A stretch of 7,455 bases of DNA from Pseudohongiella sp. (GTDB taxonomy: Bacteria; Pseudomonadota; Gammaproteobacteria; Pseudomonadales; Pseudohongiellaceae), in contig JAUSPW010000454.1 of assembly GCA_030652635.1 (NCBI GenBank), positions 1 through 7,455 on the forward strand, read 5' to 3'. Positions 1 through 6,405 of this stretch are shown piece by piece. The notes under the pieces were generated by a model. That model was given only the letters and a program-made list of their open reading frames with translations. It was not told the DNA's origin and searched no databases. Numbering within the stretch: the first letter of the stretch is position 1; the number at the start of each line of letters is the position of its first letter. The translations under genes were made by a program, and so were the position numbers.

Positions 1-998
1 TGATTGCTGAGCCCTGGGACATTGGTCCGGGCGGCTACCAACTGGGGAAATTCCCGCCGGGCTGGTCCGAATGGAATGACCGCTACCGCGACACCACTCG
101 TCGGTTCTGGCGCGGAGATTCCGGTGTTATGCCAGAGTTTGCCCGCCGTATTCACGGCTCCAGCGATATTTTTGAGCATGGTGGTCGACGCCCGTCAGCC
201 AGCATCAATTTCATTTGCAGCCACGATGGCTTTACCCTCAATGATCTGGTCAGTTACCGCGATCGCCATAACGAAGCCAATGGTGAAAAAAATCTGGATG
301 GTCATCGCGAAAACTTCAGCGACAATTTTGGGGTGGAAGGCCCTGTCCAAGACGCCACAATCCATGTGATCCGTCAACGCCAACAGCGCAATCTACTGAC
401 CACCTTGATGTTGTCTCAAGGCGTGCCAATGCTGCAGGCCGGCGATGAATTCTGCCGCACTTTGCACGGCAACAATAATGCCTACTGTCAGGACAATCCC
501 ATCAGCTGGATCAACTGGGATCAGATCACCCGCGATGGTGTGAGTCAGCAGGCGTTTACCCGTTATTTGATTGGACTGCGAAAACAATACCGGATTCTGT
601 TTCCGGATGTGTACGTACACGAAGCGCTGGAACCTGATGCGCCGACCATCGAGTGGTTTAACAACAGTGGCGAACCCATGCAGCCGAGGCACTGGCAAGA
701 ACACCACGCTCGTACCCTGGGCTACCTGATTTCTGTTAAACACCCCACACTCAACACCCGAGTGCGAATGTTGAGTGTGTTCCATGCGGGTCGTGATGCC
801 GTCAGCTTCATGTTGCCGATACTGGAAGGCCTCAGCCACTGGGAGATATTGCTGGATACCGCCAGCTTCACCGGTCAACCAGACCCTGACAATTGCAGAG
901 TCGACAGCCGCCTGAATTTGTTTTCGTGCTCAACCGTTGTTTTGCTCGCCCACTTGCATACATCACATTCTGAAACAGAGGGAGTTGTTAACGCATGA
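1..998 (+). CDS. glgX: Glycogen debranching enzyme GlgX, 3' part (5' end outside window)
   Basis: Cytoplasmic GH13 isoamylase-type enzyme that hydrolyses alpha-1,6 branch points of phosphorylase-limited glycogen. The open frame runs from position 3 (bases 1-2 finish a cut codon) to TGA at 996-998, giving 331 visible residues, roughly the C-terminal half of the family. The fragment opens with the IAEPWDIGPGGYQ motif, whose Glu (bases 9-11) matches the E. coli catalytic acid/base E371. The SHDGFTLNDLVSY motif follows, with Asp at 225-227 matching transition-state residue D443. The 72-residue spacing between them equals that in E. coli. Next come GDEFCRT and GNNNAYCQDN, typical of GlgX, and then a beta-rich C-terminal domain over about the last 115 residues. 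The first catalytic Asp lies upstream of the window. The visible tail is about 40 residues longer than I expect for E. coli GlgX. The stop overlaps the glgP start by four bases, so the two breakdown enzymes are likely translationally coupled. The ATG at 129 is internal and not the true start. Confidence 0.96.
   Translation, partial: IAEPWDIGPGGYQLGKFPPGWSEWNDRYRDTTRRFWRGDSGVMPEFARRIHGSSDIFEHGGRRPSASINFICSHDGFTLNDLVSYRDRHNEANGEKNLDGHRENFSDNFGVEGPVQDATIHVIRQRQQRNLLTTLMLSQGVPMLQAGDEFCRTLHGNNNAYCQDNPISWINWDQITRDGVSQQAFTRYLIGLRKQYRILFPDVYVHEALEPDAPTIEWFNNSGEPMQPRHWQEHHARTLGYLISVKHPTLNTRVRMLSVFHAGRDAVSFMLPILEGLSHWEILLDTASFTGQPDPDNCRVDSRLNLFSCSTVVLLAHLHTSHSETEGVVNA
746..779. repeat. Perfect 11-bp inverted repeat inside glgX
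   Basis: CACACTCAACA at 746-756 is the exact reverse complement of TGTTGAGTGTG at 769-779, leaving a 12-base loop. The loop contains a second GAGTG (760-764) that could pair with CACTC (748-752) instead, so two alternative hairpins are possible. It lies within coding sequence of the glgX C-terminal domain, about 215 bases before the glgP start. No T-run follows on the plus strand, so it is not an ordinary intrinsic terminator. Its function is unknown and it may be chance. Confidence 0.6.
977..984 (+). promoter_or_regulatory. Ribosome binding site of glgP
   Basis: The purine-rich AGAGGGAG lies 10 bases before the ATG at 995, inside the last codons of glgX. The slightly long spacing and the ATGA overlap fit reinitiation by ribosomes finishing glgX. 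Confidence 0.6.
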
Positions 999-3484
999 CA
1001 ACTGACATCAGCAGTACCGTAGCAGCAAATGTGTCCGTTAACCTTGATGACTCGCCGTGGCTGGGCATCGATGCCAACAGTCTGGAAACAGATCTGGCCA
1101 GACATTTCCATCTGACATTAGGCCGCGACAAAGATCCGGCCTCGCACTATTACCTATACAACGCCGCCGCCTTGACCGTGCGCGATCGTCTGGTTGAACG
1201 ATGGCGCAGCACGCGCCAGAACTACCATGATGCCGGATGCAAACGGGTTGCCTATATCTCCCTTGAATTTCTGGTCGGCCGTTCGCTGTGTAATGCCGTT
1301 ATGAATCTTGGTATAGAGGAATCCTTGCAGCGTTCCCTGTTTCGCTACGGCGTGACCCTGGAGCAGTTGTCGGAAGAGGAAAGTGATGCCGGGCTTGGCA
1401 ATGGTGGACTTGGCAGGCTGGCCGCGTGTTTTCTGGACAGCTGTGCCACGCTGGGTTTGCCCGTCACCGGCTACGGTTTGCGTTACGAATACGGCATGTT
1501 CCATCAGAAAATTGAAAATGGCCGCCAGGTAGAAGGCCCGGATCACTGGCTGGATCGCGGCAATCCCTGGGAGTTTGAAGCGCCGCAGGACACCCGTCGT
1601 GTGCGTTTTTTTGGACATACGCGCTTTGAACGCGATGAACACGGCAACCTGCATGCCTGTTGGGTTGATACCGAAGATGTGCTGGCCGTGCCCTACGATA
1701 TGCCTATCCCCGGTTATGGAAACGATACCGTCAATACCCTGAGATTGTGGAAGTCCATGGCCACGGACGAATTCCATTTACAGGAATTTAACAATGGTGG
1801 TTATGCCGAAGCCGTTGCGTCCAAAACCCAGGCTGAACAAATCACCATGGTGCTGTACCCCAACGATGTCAGTGAAAATGGCAAAGTACTGCGCTTGAAA
1901 CAACAGTACTTTCTGACATCAGCCAGCCTGCAGGATGTGATGGATCGCTGGCTTAAACGCCATGGCCCATGTTTTGAGCGTTTTTCTGAGCTCAACTGTT
2001 TTCAGCTCAACGACACACATCCTTCGGTTGCCGTTGCAGAACTGATGCGTCTGTTGCTGGATGAACACCGGCTGAGCTGGGATCAGTCCTGGGCCATTAC
2101 AAGGTCCTGCATGGCGTATACCAATCACACCCTGCTGCCGGAAGCATTGGAGCGCTGGCCTGTGCGCATATTCCACGACATGTTGCCGCGCATCCTTGAA
2201 ATCATTTATGAGATCAATGCGCGCTTTCTGCAGGAAGTGGCAGAGAAGTGGCCGGGGGATACCCAAAAACTTTCCCGGCTTTCCATCATTGAAGAGGGCA
2301 ACGATCCTTCCATCCGAATGGCTCACCTTGCCATTGTGGGCAGCATGTCCGTCAATGGTGTGGCGCAACTGCACACTGAACTGCTCACGCAGGGCCTGTT
2401 CAGAGAATTCTACGAACTATGGCCACACAAATTTAACAACAAGACCAATGGCGTGACACCCCGACGCTGGCTGGGATTCTGTAACCGGGAACTCAGTGAC
2501 CTGATCAGTGAACGCATTGGTGATGGCTGGTTACGGGATTTCAGCAACATCAAGGCCTTATCCAGCGCGGTAGACGATGCGCATTTTTGCGAGCGTTGGA
2601 ATACAGCACGGCGTCACAACAAATCGCGACTGGCAGACCTAGTCAAACAGCGTTGTGGCGTCAGTTTTGATCCGTCGATGTTGTTTGATGTCCAGGTCAA
2701 ACGTATTCATGAATACAAGCGGCAATTGCTGAATGTCCTGCATGTAGTGCACCTGTATAACCGCATTCTGGCCGGTGATACCCACGGCATGGTGCCTCGC
2801 TGTGTACTGATTGGCGGTAAAGCCGCACCGGGTTACTTTCTCGCTAAACTGATCATCAAACTGGTCAATAATGTGGCGCAAGTGATCAATCAGGATTTGC
2901 GTGCACATGACTGGTTACGTGTCGCATTTTTGCCTGATTACAACGTTACTGCGATGGAGATCATCTGTGCAGGTACCGATCTGTCTGAACAGATATCAAC
3001 CGCTGGCAAAGAGGCCTCCGGTACCGGCAACATGAAATTTATGATGAATGGCGCGTTGACCATTGGCACCTTGGATGGCGCCAACATTGAGATCCGTGAC
3101 GCCGTCGGCGCTGATAACTTTTTCCTGTTTGGGCTGACAGCCGCCGAAGTTGCCGAACTGCGCAGCCATTATTCGCCGGAATCCATCATTGAATCGGATA
3201 AAAACTTGTCCGAGGTCATGCAACGGCTAGAGTCAGGCTACTTTAATCAGGATGAACCGGGTATTTTTGATCCATTGATTTACTCGATCAGAAATTCTGG
3301 CGACAGTTGGATGACAGCGGCAGACTTTGGGTCTTACGTACAGGCACAACAAGCTGTCAGTGACCTGTATCGCAATACAGATCAGTGGACACAAAAAAGT
3401 ATTCTCAACACCGCGTCCAGTGCGTTTTTTTCCAGTGACAGAACAATTCGCGCCTACGCAGATGACATATGGCAACTCACATGA
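995..3484 (+). CDS. glgP: Glycogen (alpha-glucan) phosphorylase
   Basis: GT35 pyridoxal-phosphate enzyme of the cytoplasm that releases glucose-1-phosphate from non-reducing ends of alpha-1,4-glucan. It has 829 residues against 815 in E. coli GlgP, the extra length being a variable N-terminal extension, and it is complete. Family motifs appear in order: YISLEFLVGRSL near residue 90, GLGNGGLGRLAACFLDS at 133-149, QLNDTHPSVAVAELMRLL in the middle, NGVTPRRWL, then RIHEYKRQLLN from R570. EASGTGNMKF follows, with the PLP-binding lysine at K681 (bases 3035-3037). R570, K575 and K681 correspond to rabbit muscle phosphorylase R569, K574 and K680, so the phosphate- and cofactor-binding residues are intact. 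The C terminus SSDRTIRAYADDIW closely resembles that of E. coli GlgP, which favours GlgP over the maltodextrin phosphorylase MalP, although specificity cannot be settled from sequence. The ATG at 995 is chosen for its ribosome binding site, the four-base overlap with glgX, and a family-like N terminus. It pairs functionally with GlgX, which removes the branch stubs that block it. Confidence 0.97.
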   Translation: MTTDISSTVAANVSVNLDDSPWLGIDANSLETDLARHFHLTLGRDKDPASHYYLYNAAALTVRDRLVERWRSTRQNYHDAGCKRVAYISLEFLVGRSLCNAVMNLGIEESLQRSLFRYGVTLEQLSEEESDAGLGNGGLGRLAACFLDSCATLGLPVTGYGLRYEYGMFHQKIENGRQVEGPDHWLDRGNPWEFEAPQDTRRVRFFGHTRFERDEHGNLHACWVDTEDVLAVPYDMPIPGYGNDTVNTLRLWKSMATDEFHLQEFNNGGYAEAVASKTQAEQITMVLYPNDVSENGKVLRLKQQYFLTSASLQDVMDRWLKRHGPCFERFSELNCFQLNDTHPSVAVAELMRLLLDEHRLSWDQSWAITRSCMAYTNHTLLPEALERWPVRIFHDMLPRILEIIYEINARFLQEVAEKWPGDTQKLSRLSIIEEGNDPSIRMAHLAIVGSMSVNGVAQLHTELLTQGLFREFYELWPHKFNNKTNGVTPRRWLGFCNRELSDLISERIGDGWLRDFSNIKALSSAVDDAHFCERWNTARRHNKSRLADLVKQRCGVSFDPSMLFDVQVKRIHEYKRQLLNVLHVVHLYNRILAGDTHGMVPRCVLIGGKAAPGYFLAKLIIKLVNNVAQVINQDLRAHDWLRVAFLPDYNVTAMEIICAGTDLSEQISTAGKEASGTGNMKFMMNGALTIGTLDGANIEIRDAVGADNFFLFGLTAAEVAELRSHYSPESIIESDKNLSEVMQRLESGYFNQDEPGIFDPLIYSIRNSGDSWMTAADFGSYVQAQQAVSDLYRNTDQWTQKSILNTASSAFFSSDRTIRAYADDIWQLT

Positions 3485-3488
3485 GGAG
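3484..3488 (+). promoter_or_regulatory. Ribosome binding site of glgC
   Basis: AGGAG begins at the last base of the glgP stop codon and sits seven bases before the glgC ATG. It is the strongest Shine-Dalgarno sequence in the operon and supports the chosen start at 3496. Confidence 0.8.
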
Positions 3489-3495
3489 TGTGTAA

Positions 3496-4761
3496 ATGGA
3501 TCAGGGGCAACGTTATATCAGCCGCTTAACACGAAACACCTATGCAATTATTCTTGCAGGAGGCAAGGGCAGTCGTCTGCATGAACTGACCAACTGGCGC
3601 GCCAAACCCGCACTGTTTTTTGGTGGCAAATTCCGCATCATCGATTTTCCGTTATCTAACTGCATCAACTCCGGTGTCAGGCGGGTAGGGGTAGTCACCC
3701 AGTACAAAGCACACTCGCTGATCAAACATCTGGTGCGAGGTTGGGGACACTTTAAAAAGGAACTGGGTGAAGGCGTGGAAATTCTGCCGGCCTCCCAGCG
3801 CTACTCGGACAACTGGTACATGGGCACCGCAGACGCGGTGTTTCAGAATATCGACATTATCCGCGGAGAAATCCCGGAATACGTCATGGTGTTGTCAGGT
3901 GATCACGTCTACCGTCAGGACTATGGTGACATGCTCGCCTACCATGCGGATATGAACGCCGATATGACAGTGTCCTGCATGGAAGTGCCGTTGGAGGAAG
4001 CTGCGGGTAATTTTGGTGTGATGAGTGTGGATCGTGATCACAGGATTCTGGCGTTTCATGAAAAGCCAGCGCATCCGCAAGCACTGCCCGACAATCCAGC
4101 CAACTGCCTGGCGTCCATGGGCAACTATGTTTTCAAAACCGAGTTTTTGTTTGAACAGTTGCGCCACGATGCCAAAAATGATCACTCTGATCATGATTTT
4201 GGCAAAAACATCATTCCTTCCATCATCAGTGACCACAAAGTATTCGCCTATCGCTTTGCCGACCCGGCCGATGGCACCAAAGCTTACTGGCGCGATGTGG
4301 GCAGTCTGGATTCATTCTGGCAGGCCAATATGGAACTGGTTGAACCCACGCCCAAGTTGAATCTGTATGATCCACGCTGGCCAATCTGGACGTTCCAGGA
4401 ACAATTGCCGCCCGCCAAATTTGTGTTTGACGATGACAACCGGCGCGGCATGGCAATTGACTCGATGGTGTCCAGTGGCTGTATCATATCGGGCTCCAGC
4501 GTGCGAAAGTCTTTGTTGTTCTCTAACGTGCGGGTGCACTCCTACTCGGTCATTGAAGAGGCGGTGGTGTTACCTGACGTTGAAATACGTCGTCATTGCA
4601 AACTTCGCAAAGTCATCATCGACCGTGGTTGTGTTATTCCGGAAGGTACCGTCATCGGCTACAGCCATGATGACGATATCCGCCGGGGATTCCGAGTTAC
4701 TGCAAAAGGCGTCACCCTGGTCACCCGTGAAATGCTCGGACAGACTGTGGGGGGGTTATAG
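3496..4761 (+). CDS. glgC: Glucose-1-phosphate adenylyltransferase (ADP-glucose pyrophosphorylase)
   Basis: Catalyses ATP + glucose-1-phosphate to ADP-glucose + pyrophosphate, the committed and normally allosterically controlled step of bacterial glycogen synthesis. It has 421 residues (E. coli GlgC has 431), with a slightly shorter N terminus. The N-terminal nucleotidyltransferase domain starts with YAIILAGGKGSRL (residues 16-28), followed by RAKPALFFGGKFRIIDFPLSNC. NWYMGTADAV carries the Tyr matching E. coli Y114, and GDHVYRQDY has Asp136 matching catalytic D142. HEKPAHP has Lys190 matching the glucose-1-phosphate ligand K195. YWRDVGS leads into the C-terminal left-handed beta-helix domain (SSGCIISGSSV, VIPEGTVIG), and the protein ends LVTREMLGQTVGGL. 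The E. coli activator-site lysine K39 is replaced by Trp34 in TNWRAKP, a variant I recall as common outside enterics, so effector response may differ from E. coli. The gene sits 11 bases after glgP and 12 bases before glgA. A run of seven G lies just before its stop. Confidence 0.97.
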   Translation: MDQGQRYISRLTRNTYAIILAGGKGSRLHELTNWRAKPALFFGGKFRIIDFPLSNCINSGVRRVGVVTQYKAHSLIKHLVRGWGHFKKELGEGVEILPASQRYSDNWYMGTADAVFQNIDIIRGEIPEYVMVLSGDHVYRQDYGDMLAYHADMNADMTVSCMEVPLEEAAGNFGVMSVDRDHRILAFHEKPAHPQALPDNPANCLASMGNYVFKTEFLFEQLRHDAKNDHSDHDFGKNIIPSIISDHKVFAYRFADPADGTKAYWRDVGSLDSFWQANMELVEPTPKLNLYDPRWPIWTFQEQLPPAKFVFDDDNRRGMAIDSMVSSGCIISGSSVRKSLLFSNVRVHSYSVIEEAVVLPDVEIRRHCKLRKVIIDRGCVIPEGTVIGYSHDDDIRRGFRVTAKGVTLVTREMLGQTVGGL

Positions 4762-4764
4762 GGA
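4760..4764 (+). promoter_or_regulatory. Ribosome binding site of glgA
   Basis: AGGGA overlaps the last two bases of the glgC stop codon and lies nine bases before the glgA ATG. A second AGG at 4770-4772 is too close to the start to serve. Confidence 0.6.
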
Positions 4765-4773
4765 AAGTCAGGT

Positions 4774-6405
4774 ATGCATATCGTAATGATCGCCGCTGAA
4801 AATGCTGCGTTAACAGGTGGCAAAGTAGGCGGTATCGGCGATGTTATCCGTGACATTCCCGGTGCCCTTGCACGTCAAGGGCATCAAGTATCAGTGATCA
4901 CGCCAGCCTATCAACGTCTGGCGCAAATCAATGACTCGTTAAGGCTGGGGGAATTTACCACCGTTTTTGCCGGCAAAGCAGAAACGGTGAGTTTATACAG
5001 GGTGCAAGCGCAACATCGGCGCTATAACCATCCGTCGGTCAATCATTACCTGCTTGATCACCCATTGCTTGCCCCGTGTGGCGCGGGCGCTATCTATTGC
5101 CATGATGAGTCTGGCCCATTCGCGACCGATGCCAACAAGTTTGCATTTTTTTGTACCGCTGTATGCGAGTGGTTGATTTCAGATGAATTGCACAAACCCG
5201 ATGTTCTGCACCTGCACGACTGGCACGCAGCCATGGTGTCGGTGCTGCGTCGATTTCATCCTCGCTACCAATATTTAAAAACCATCCATACCGTTTACAC
5301 CATTCACAACCTGTCTTTGCAAGGCATTCGCCCCTTGCGCGGTGATCACTCCTCACTTGAAAGCTGGCACCCGAGTCTGGTCTCAGACGCACTTTGGTCA
5401 GGGAATGATGATGCGACTGCCATGACTGACCCACGGTATCCAGACTGCATCAATCTGATGCGCTGCGGTTTGCTGTTGAGCGATCGCGTACATGCCGTCT
5501 CACCGGGCTATGCGATGGAGATACAACAGCCCAATGATCCTGTGCGGGCATTTGTGGGCGGCGAAGGACTGGATCAAGACTTACAGGGCCTGGCCTCGCA
5601 AAATCGACTGTTTGGCATTCTGAATGGTTGTGAATATCCGGATACTGTTGCTGATACTCAAAGCCGTTTCCTGGCTGCCAATGCGCGGCGCAACAAACTG
5701 TTTTTGTTAATCGACAAGAGCCTGAAACACTGGGCTGGTCAGCAGCAGACCCTGCCGGCTTCATTGTTTCATGCCGCCTGCAGACTTGCCGATTGGCAGC
5801 GCAAACGCAAACCAGCACCTGTTTGCCTGGTGTCGATAGGGCGTCTGACTGAGCAAAAAGTCAGCCTGCTGCACCAGCCAGTGCCCGCACAACTTCGTAA
5901 TAACAGTATCAGCGAATCTGCCTTGTCACACTTATTGTTGTCGCTTAATGACGGCATTTTGATACTGATAGGCACCGGTGATCGGGTCATGGAAGAGTTC
6001 TGCACGCGCATGATGATGGAGCATGAAAACTTTCTATATCTGCAGGGTTTTTCAGAGGAGCTGGCCGAGCTGTTATACGGGGTAGGTGATCTTTTCCTGA
6101 TGCCAAGCAGTTTTGAACCGTGTGGCATCAGCCAGATGTTAGCCATGCGTGCCGGCGTACCCTGTATTGTGCACAGAGTCGGAGGATTAAAAGACACCGT
6201 ATTACATGGTGTTAACGGTTTTGCATTCAGCGGCAACTCACGCGATACCCAAGTCAGCGAAATGCTGGGTTGTGTCTCTGCAGCCGTTGATCTGGTGCGC
6301 AGTGACAACGAAACCTGGCACTTAATCAGGAAAAATGCCGCCAGCGCCAGATTTCTGTGGGACGATGTTTTGCAAGATTACGTCAACAAACTCTACGTGG
6401 TCTGA
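4774..6405 (+). CDS. glgA: Glycogen synthase (ADP-glucose type, GT5), divergent subfamily
   Basis: Transfers glucose from ADP-glucose to alpha-1,4-glucan in the cytoplasm, using the product of the preceding gene. It has 543 residues, longer than E. coli GlgA (477). The GT-B fold is recognisable. The N-terminal domain begins MHIVMIAAEN, then GGKVGGIGDV with Lys17 matching the ADP-glucose-binding Lys15 of E. coli (KTGGL). HDWHA follows at 148-152 and TIHNLSLQG at 176-184. In the C-terminal domain, GRLTEQK has R357 and K362 matching the phosphate-binding Arg and Lys of the family. GTGD is at 400-403, and SSFEPCGISQM carries Glu448 matching catalytic E377. VGGLKDTV follows. Oddities: KVGGIGD replaces KTGGLAD, the linker reads NGCEYPD where the family usually has NGID...WNP, and after the RLTEQK motif there is an extra low-similarity stretch (about 363-393). 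All key residues are present, so I expect it to be active. The ATG at 4774 fits the first beta strand and ribosome binding site. Its last 13 bases overlap the opposing nhaC gene. Confidence 0.93.
   Translation: MHIVMIAAENAALTGGKVGGIGDVIRDIPGALARQGHQVSVITPAYQRLAQINDSLRLGEFTTVFAGKAETVSLYRVQAQHRRYNHPSVNHYLLDHPLLAPCGAGAIYCHDESGPFATDANKFAFFCTAVCEWLISDELHKPDVLHLHDWHAAMVSVLRRFHPRYQYLKTIHTVYTIHNLSLQGIRPLRGDHSSLESWHPSLVSDALWSGNDDATAMTDPRYPDCINLMRCGLLLSDRVHAVSPGYAMEIQQPNDPVRAFVGGEGLDQDLQGLASQNRLFGILNGCEYPDTVADTQSRFLAANARRNKLFLLIDKSLKHWAGQQQTLPASLFHAACRLADWQRKRKPAPVCLVSIGRLTEQKVSLLHQPVPAQLRNNSISESALSHLLLSLNDGILILIGTGDRVMEEFCTRMMMEHENFLYLQGFSEELAELLYGVGDLFLMPSSFEPCGISQMLAMRAGVPCIVHRVGGLKDTVLHGVNGFAFSGNSRDTQVSEMLGCVSAAVDLVRSDNETWHLIRKNAASARFLWDDVLQDYVNKLYVV

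Noticed and set aside
259..266. GCGATCGC octamers (here and at 5480-5487) suggesting a cyanobacterial HIP1-rich genome
   Set aside because: There are only two copies in over 7 kb, far fewer than in HIP1-rich cyanobacteria, and the genes resemble gammaproteobacterial ones.
129..998. ATG at 129 as a separate start of a 289-residue protein
   Set aside because: The reading frame continues upstream to the window edge with intact GlgX catalytic motifs, so this Met is internal.
1154..1777. Long minus-strand open frame of 207 codons inside glgP
   Set aside because: It lies entirely within a strongly conserved plus-strand gene, has no recognisable domain, and is explained by codon bias of glgP. The same applies to minus-strand frames at 393-878, 1919-2374 and 5769-6308.
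3425..3431. T7 run near the end of glgP as an intrinsic terminator
   Set aside because: No stable GC-rich stem precedes it, it lies inside the conserved C-terminal coding sequence, and glgC follows closely. Similar runs at 1606-1612 (T7) and 286-292 (A7) are also plain coding sequence.
4178..4194. Inverted repeat ATGATCA/TGATCAT with a three-base loop in glgC
   Set aside because: The arms are short, AT-rich and built from the repeated His-Asp codons of a conserved GlgC segment; no T-run follows. It is most likely coincidental.
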